Source: DATAEY01 sp038199035 (GTDB lineage Bacteria; Actinomycetota; Thermoleophilia; Solirubrobacterales; Solirubrobacteraceae). Taken from it: a stretch of 40,274 nt of DNA. Numbering within the stretch: the stretch's first letter is position 1; the number at the start of each line of letters is the position of its first letter. Position numbers and translations under genes: made by a program. Positions 40,155 through 40,274 of this stretch are shown one piece after another. The notes below the pieces were generated by a model. The model had not been told where the DNA came from, did no database searches, and saw only the letters and a list, made by a program, of their open reading frames with translations. The DNA lies in assembly GCA_038199035.1 (NCBI GenBank), contig JBBPZM010000019.1, positions 1-40,274 of the forward strand, given 5' to 3'.

Positions 40155-40274
40155 TTAGTGGCCGTAGGCAGCGAAGGTGCGGCCTGGCTGGCCGATGTCT
40201 TGGTTGTGAACGAGGCCTGCGGCGAGGGCGAGCAGTCTGAGCGCGATGCGAGTGCAGAGCCCTTGCAGGGTGCG
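40155..40274 (-). mobile_element. 3' end of an IS982-like transposase (cut by window)
   Basis: The minus-strand frame, open at the window edge, reads RTLQGLCTRIALRLLALAAG, LVHNQDIGQPGRTFAAYGH and a stop (TAA at 40157-40155). This matches the C-terminal tail of IS982-type DDE transposases ('R.L.GL..RI..RLLALTA...HN...GQP.R....Y'). About 39 residues are inside the window. The element runs out of the window to the right, so whether it is intact is unknown. Its insertion next to the yceD upstream region may have displaced the usual upstream neighbours (coaD/rsmD side), which is inferred. Confidence 0.7.

Overview
The window is about 40 kb of very GC-rich DNA with mostly single-copy housekeeping genes, nearly all on the minus strand. 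The inferred source is an actinobacterium. The gene order (comM-dprA, yraN, rnhB-lepB-rplS-trmD-rimM-khpA-rpsP-ffh, then ftsY-smc-rnc-acpP-plsX-rpmF-yceD), the FliA/WhiG-type sigma factor, the GTG-rich starts and the EF-G2-like protein suggest the Thermoleophilia/Solirubrobacterales. This is inference from gene content, not a phylogeny.

Layout. 1-3085 is a decaying surface-sugar region: a glycosyltransferase scrap, a multi-pass membrane protein, a frameshifted HPr-kinase-like ATPase and a triplicated translation-start segment. 3086-7462 holds an EF-G-like GTPase and two family 2 glycosyltransferases. 7546-10673 holds a sigma factor overlapping a tyrosine recombinase, a small unknown protein head-to-head with the recombinase, and an L,D-transpeptidase. 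10743-14008 holds a sugar-nucleotide epimerase coupled to a PlsC-like acyltransferase, and an alpha/beta hydrolase. 14058-17772 holds ilvD, two hypothetical genes and thiD. 17800-20907 holds dprA and comM (DNA uptake) and the divergent yraN. 21094-26674 is the rnhB-to-ffh translation/secretion block, interrupted by gene scraps. 26742-29131 holds a K+/H+ antiporter and a membrane protein. 29198-31293 is an accessory two-gene cassette: a DNA methyltransferase and an unrecognised protein with a nuclease-like motif. 31386-39914 runs SPFH/NfeD, ftsY, smc, rnc, acpP, plsX, rpmF and yceD. The window ends inside an IS982-like transposase.

Main observations. (1) At three separate minus-strand loci (2162-2309, 16379-16562, 23716-23833) the start region of a gene has been tandemly duplicated. 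Each extra copy forms a mini-ORF whose stop codon overlaps or abuts the next start (ATGA, TGATG or TGA-C-GTG), giving an unbroken chain of translationally coupled mini-ORFs up to the real gene. Every duplication step has the length modulo 3 needed to keep the chain closed, apart from one in-frame copy. I know of no description of this. (2) The methyltransferase/unknown cassette looks like a restriction-modification or related defence pair whose second member I cannot place. (3) RNase III lacks two usual metal-site acids and has no ordinary start codon.

Coupling is frequent elsewhere too: 4-nt overlaps join acyltransferase-epimerase, comM-dprA, rplS-lepB, plsX-acpP and nuclease-like-methyltransferase. 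Several gene scraps (GrpB C-terminus, TetR, DUF4242-like, HPr-kinase-like, GT2) lie between intact genes. Some single-base frameshifts could be sequencing errors.
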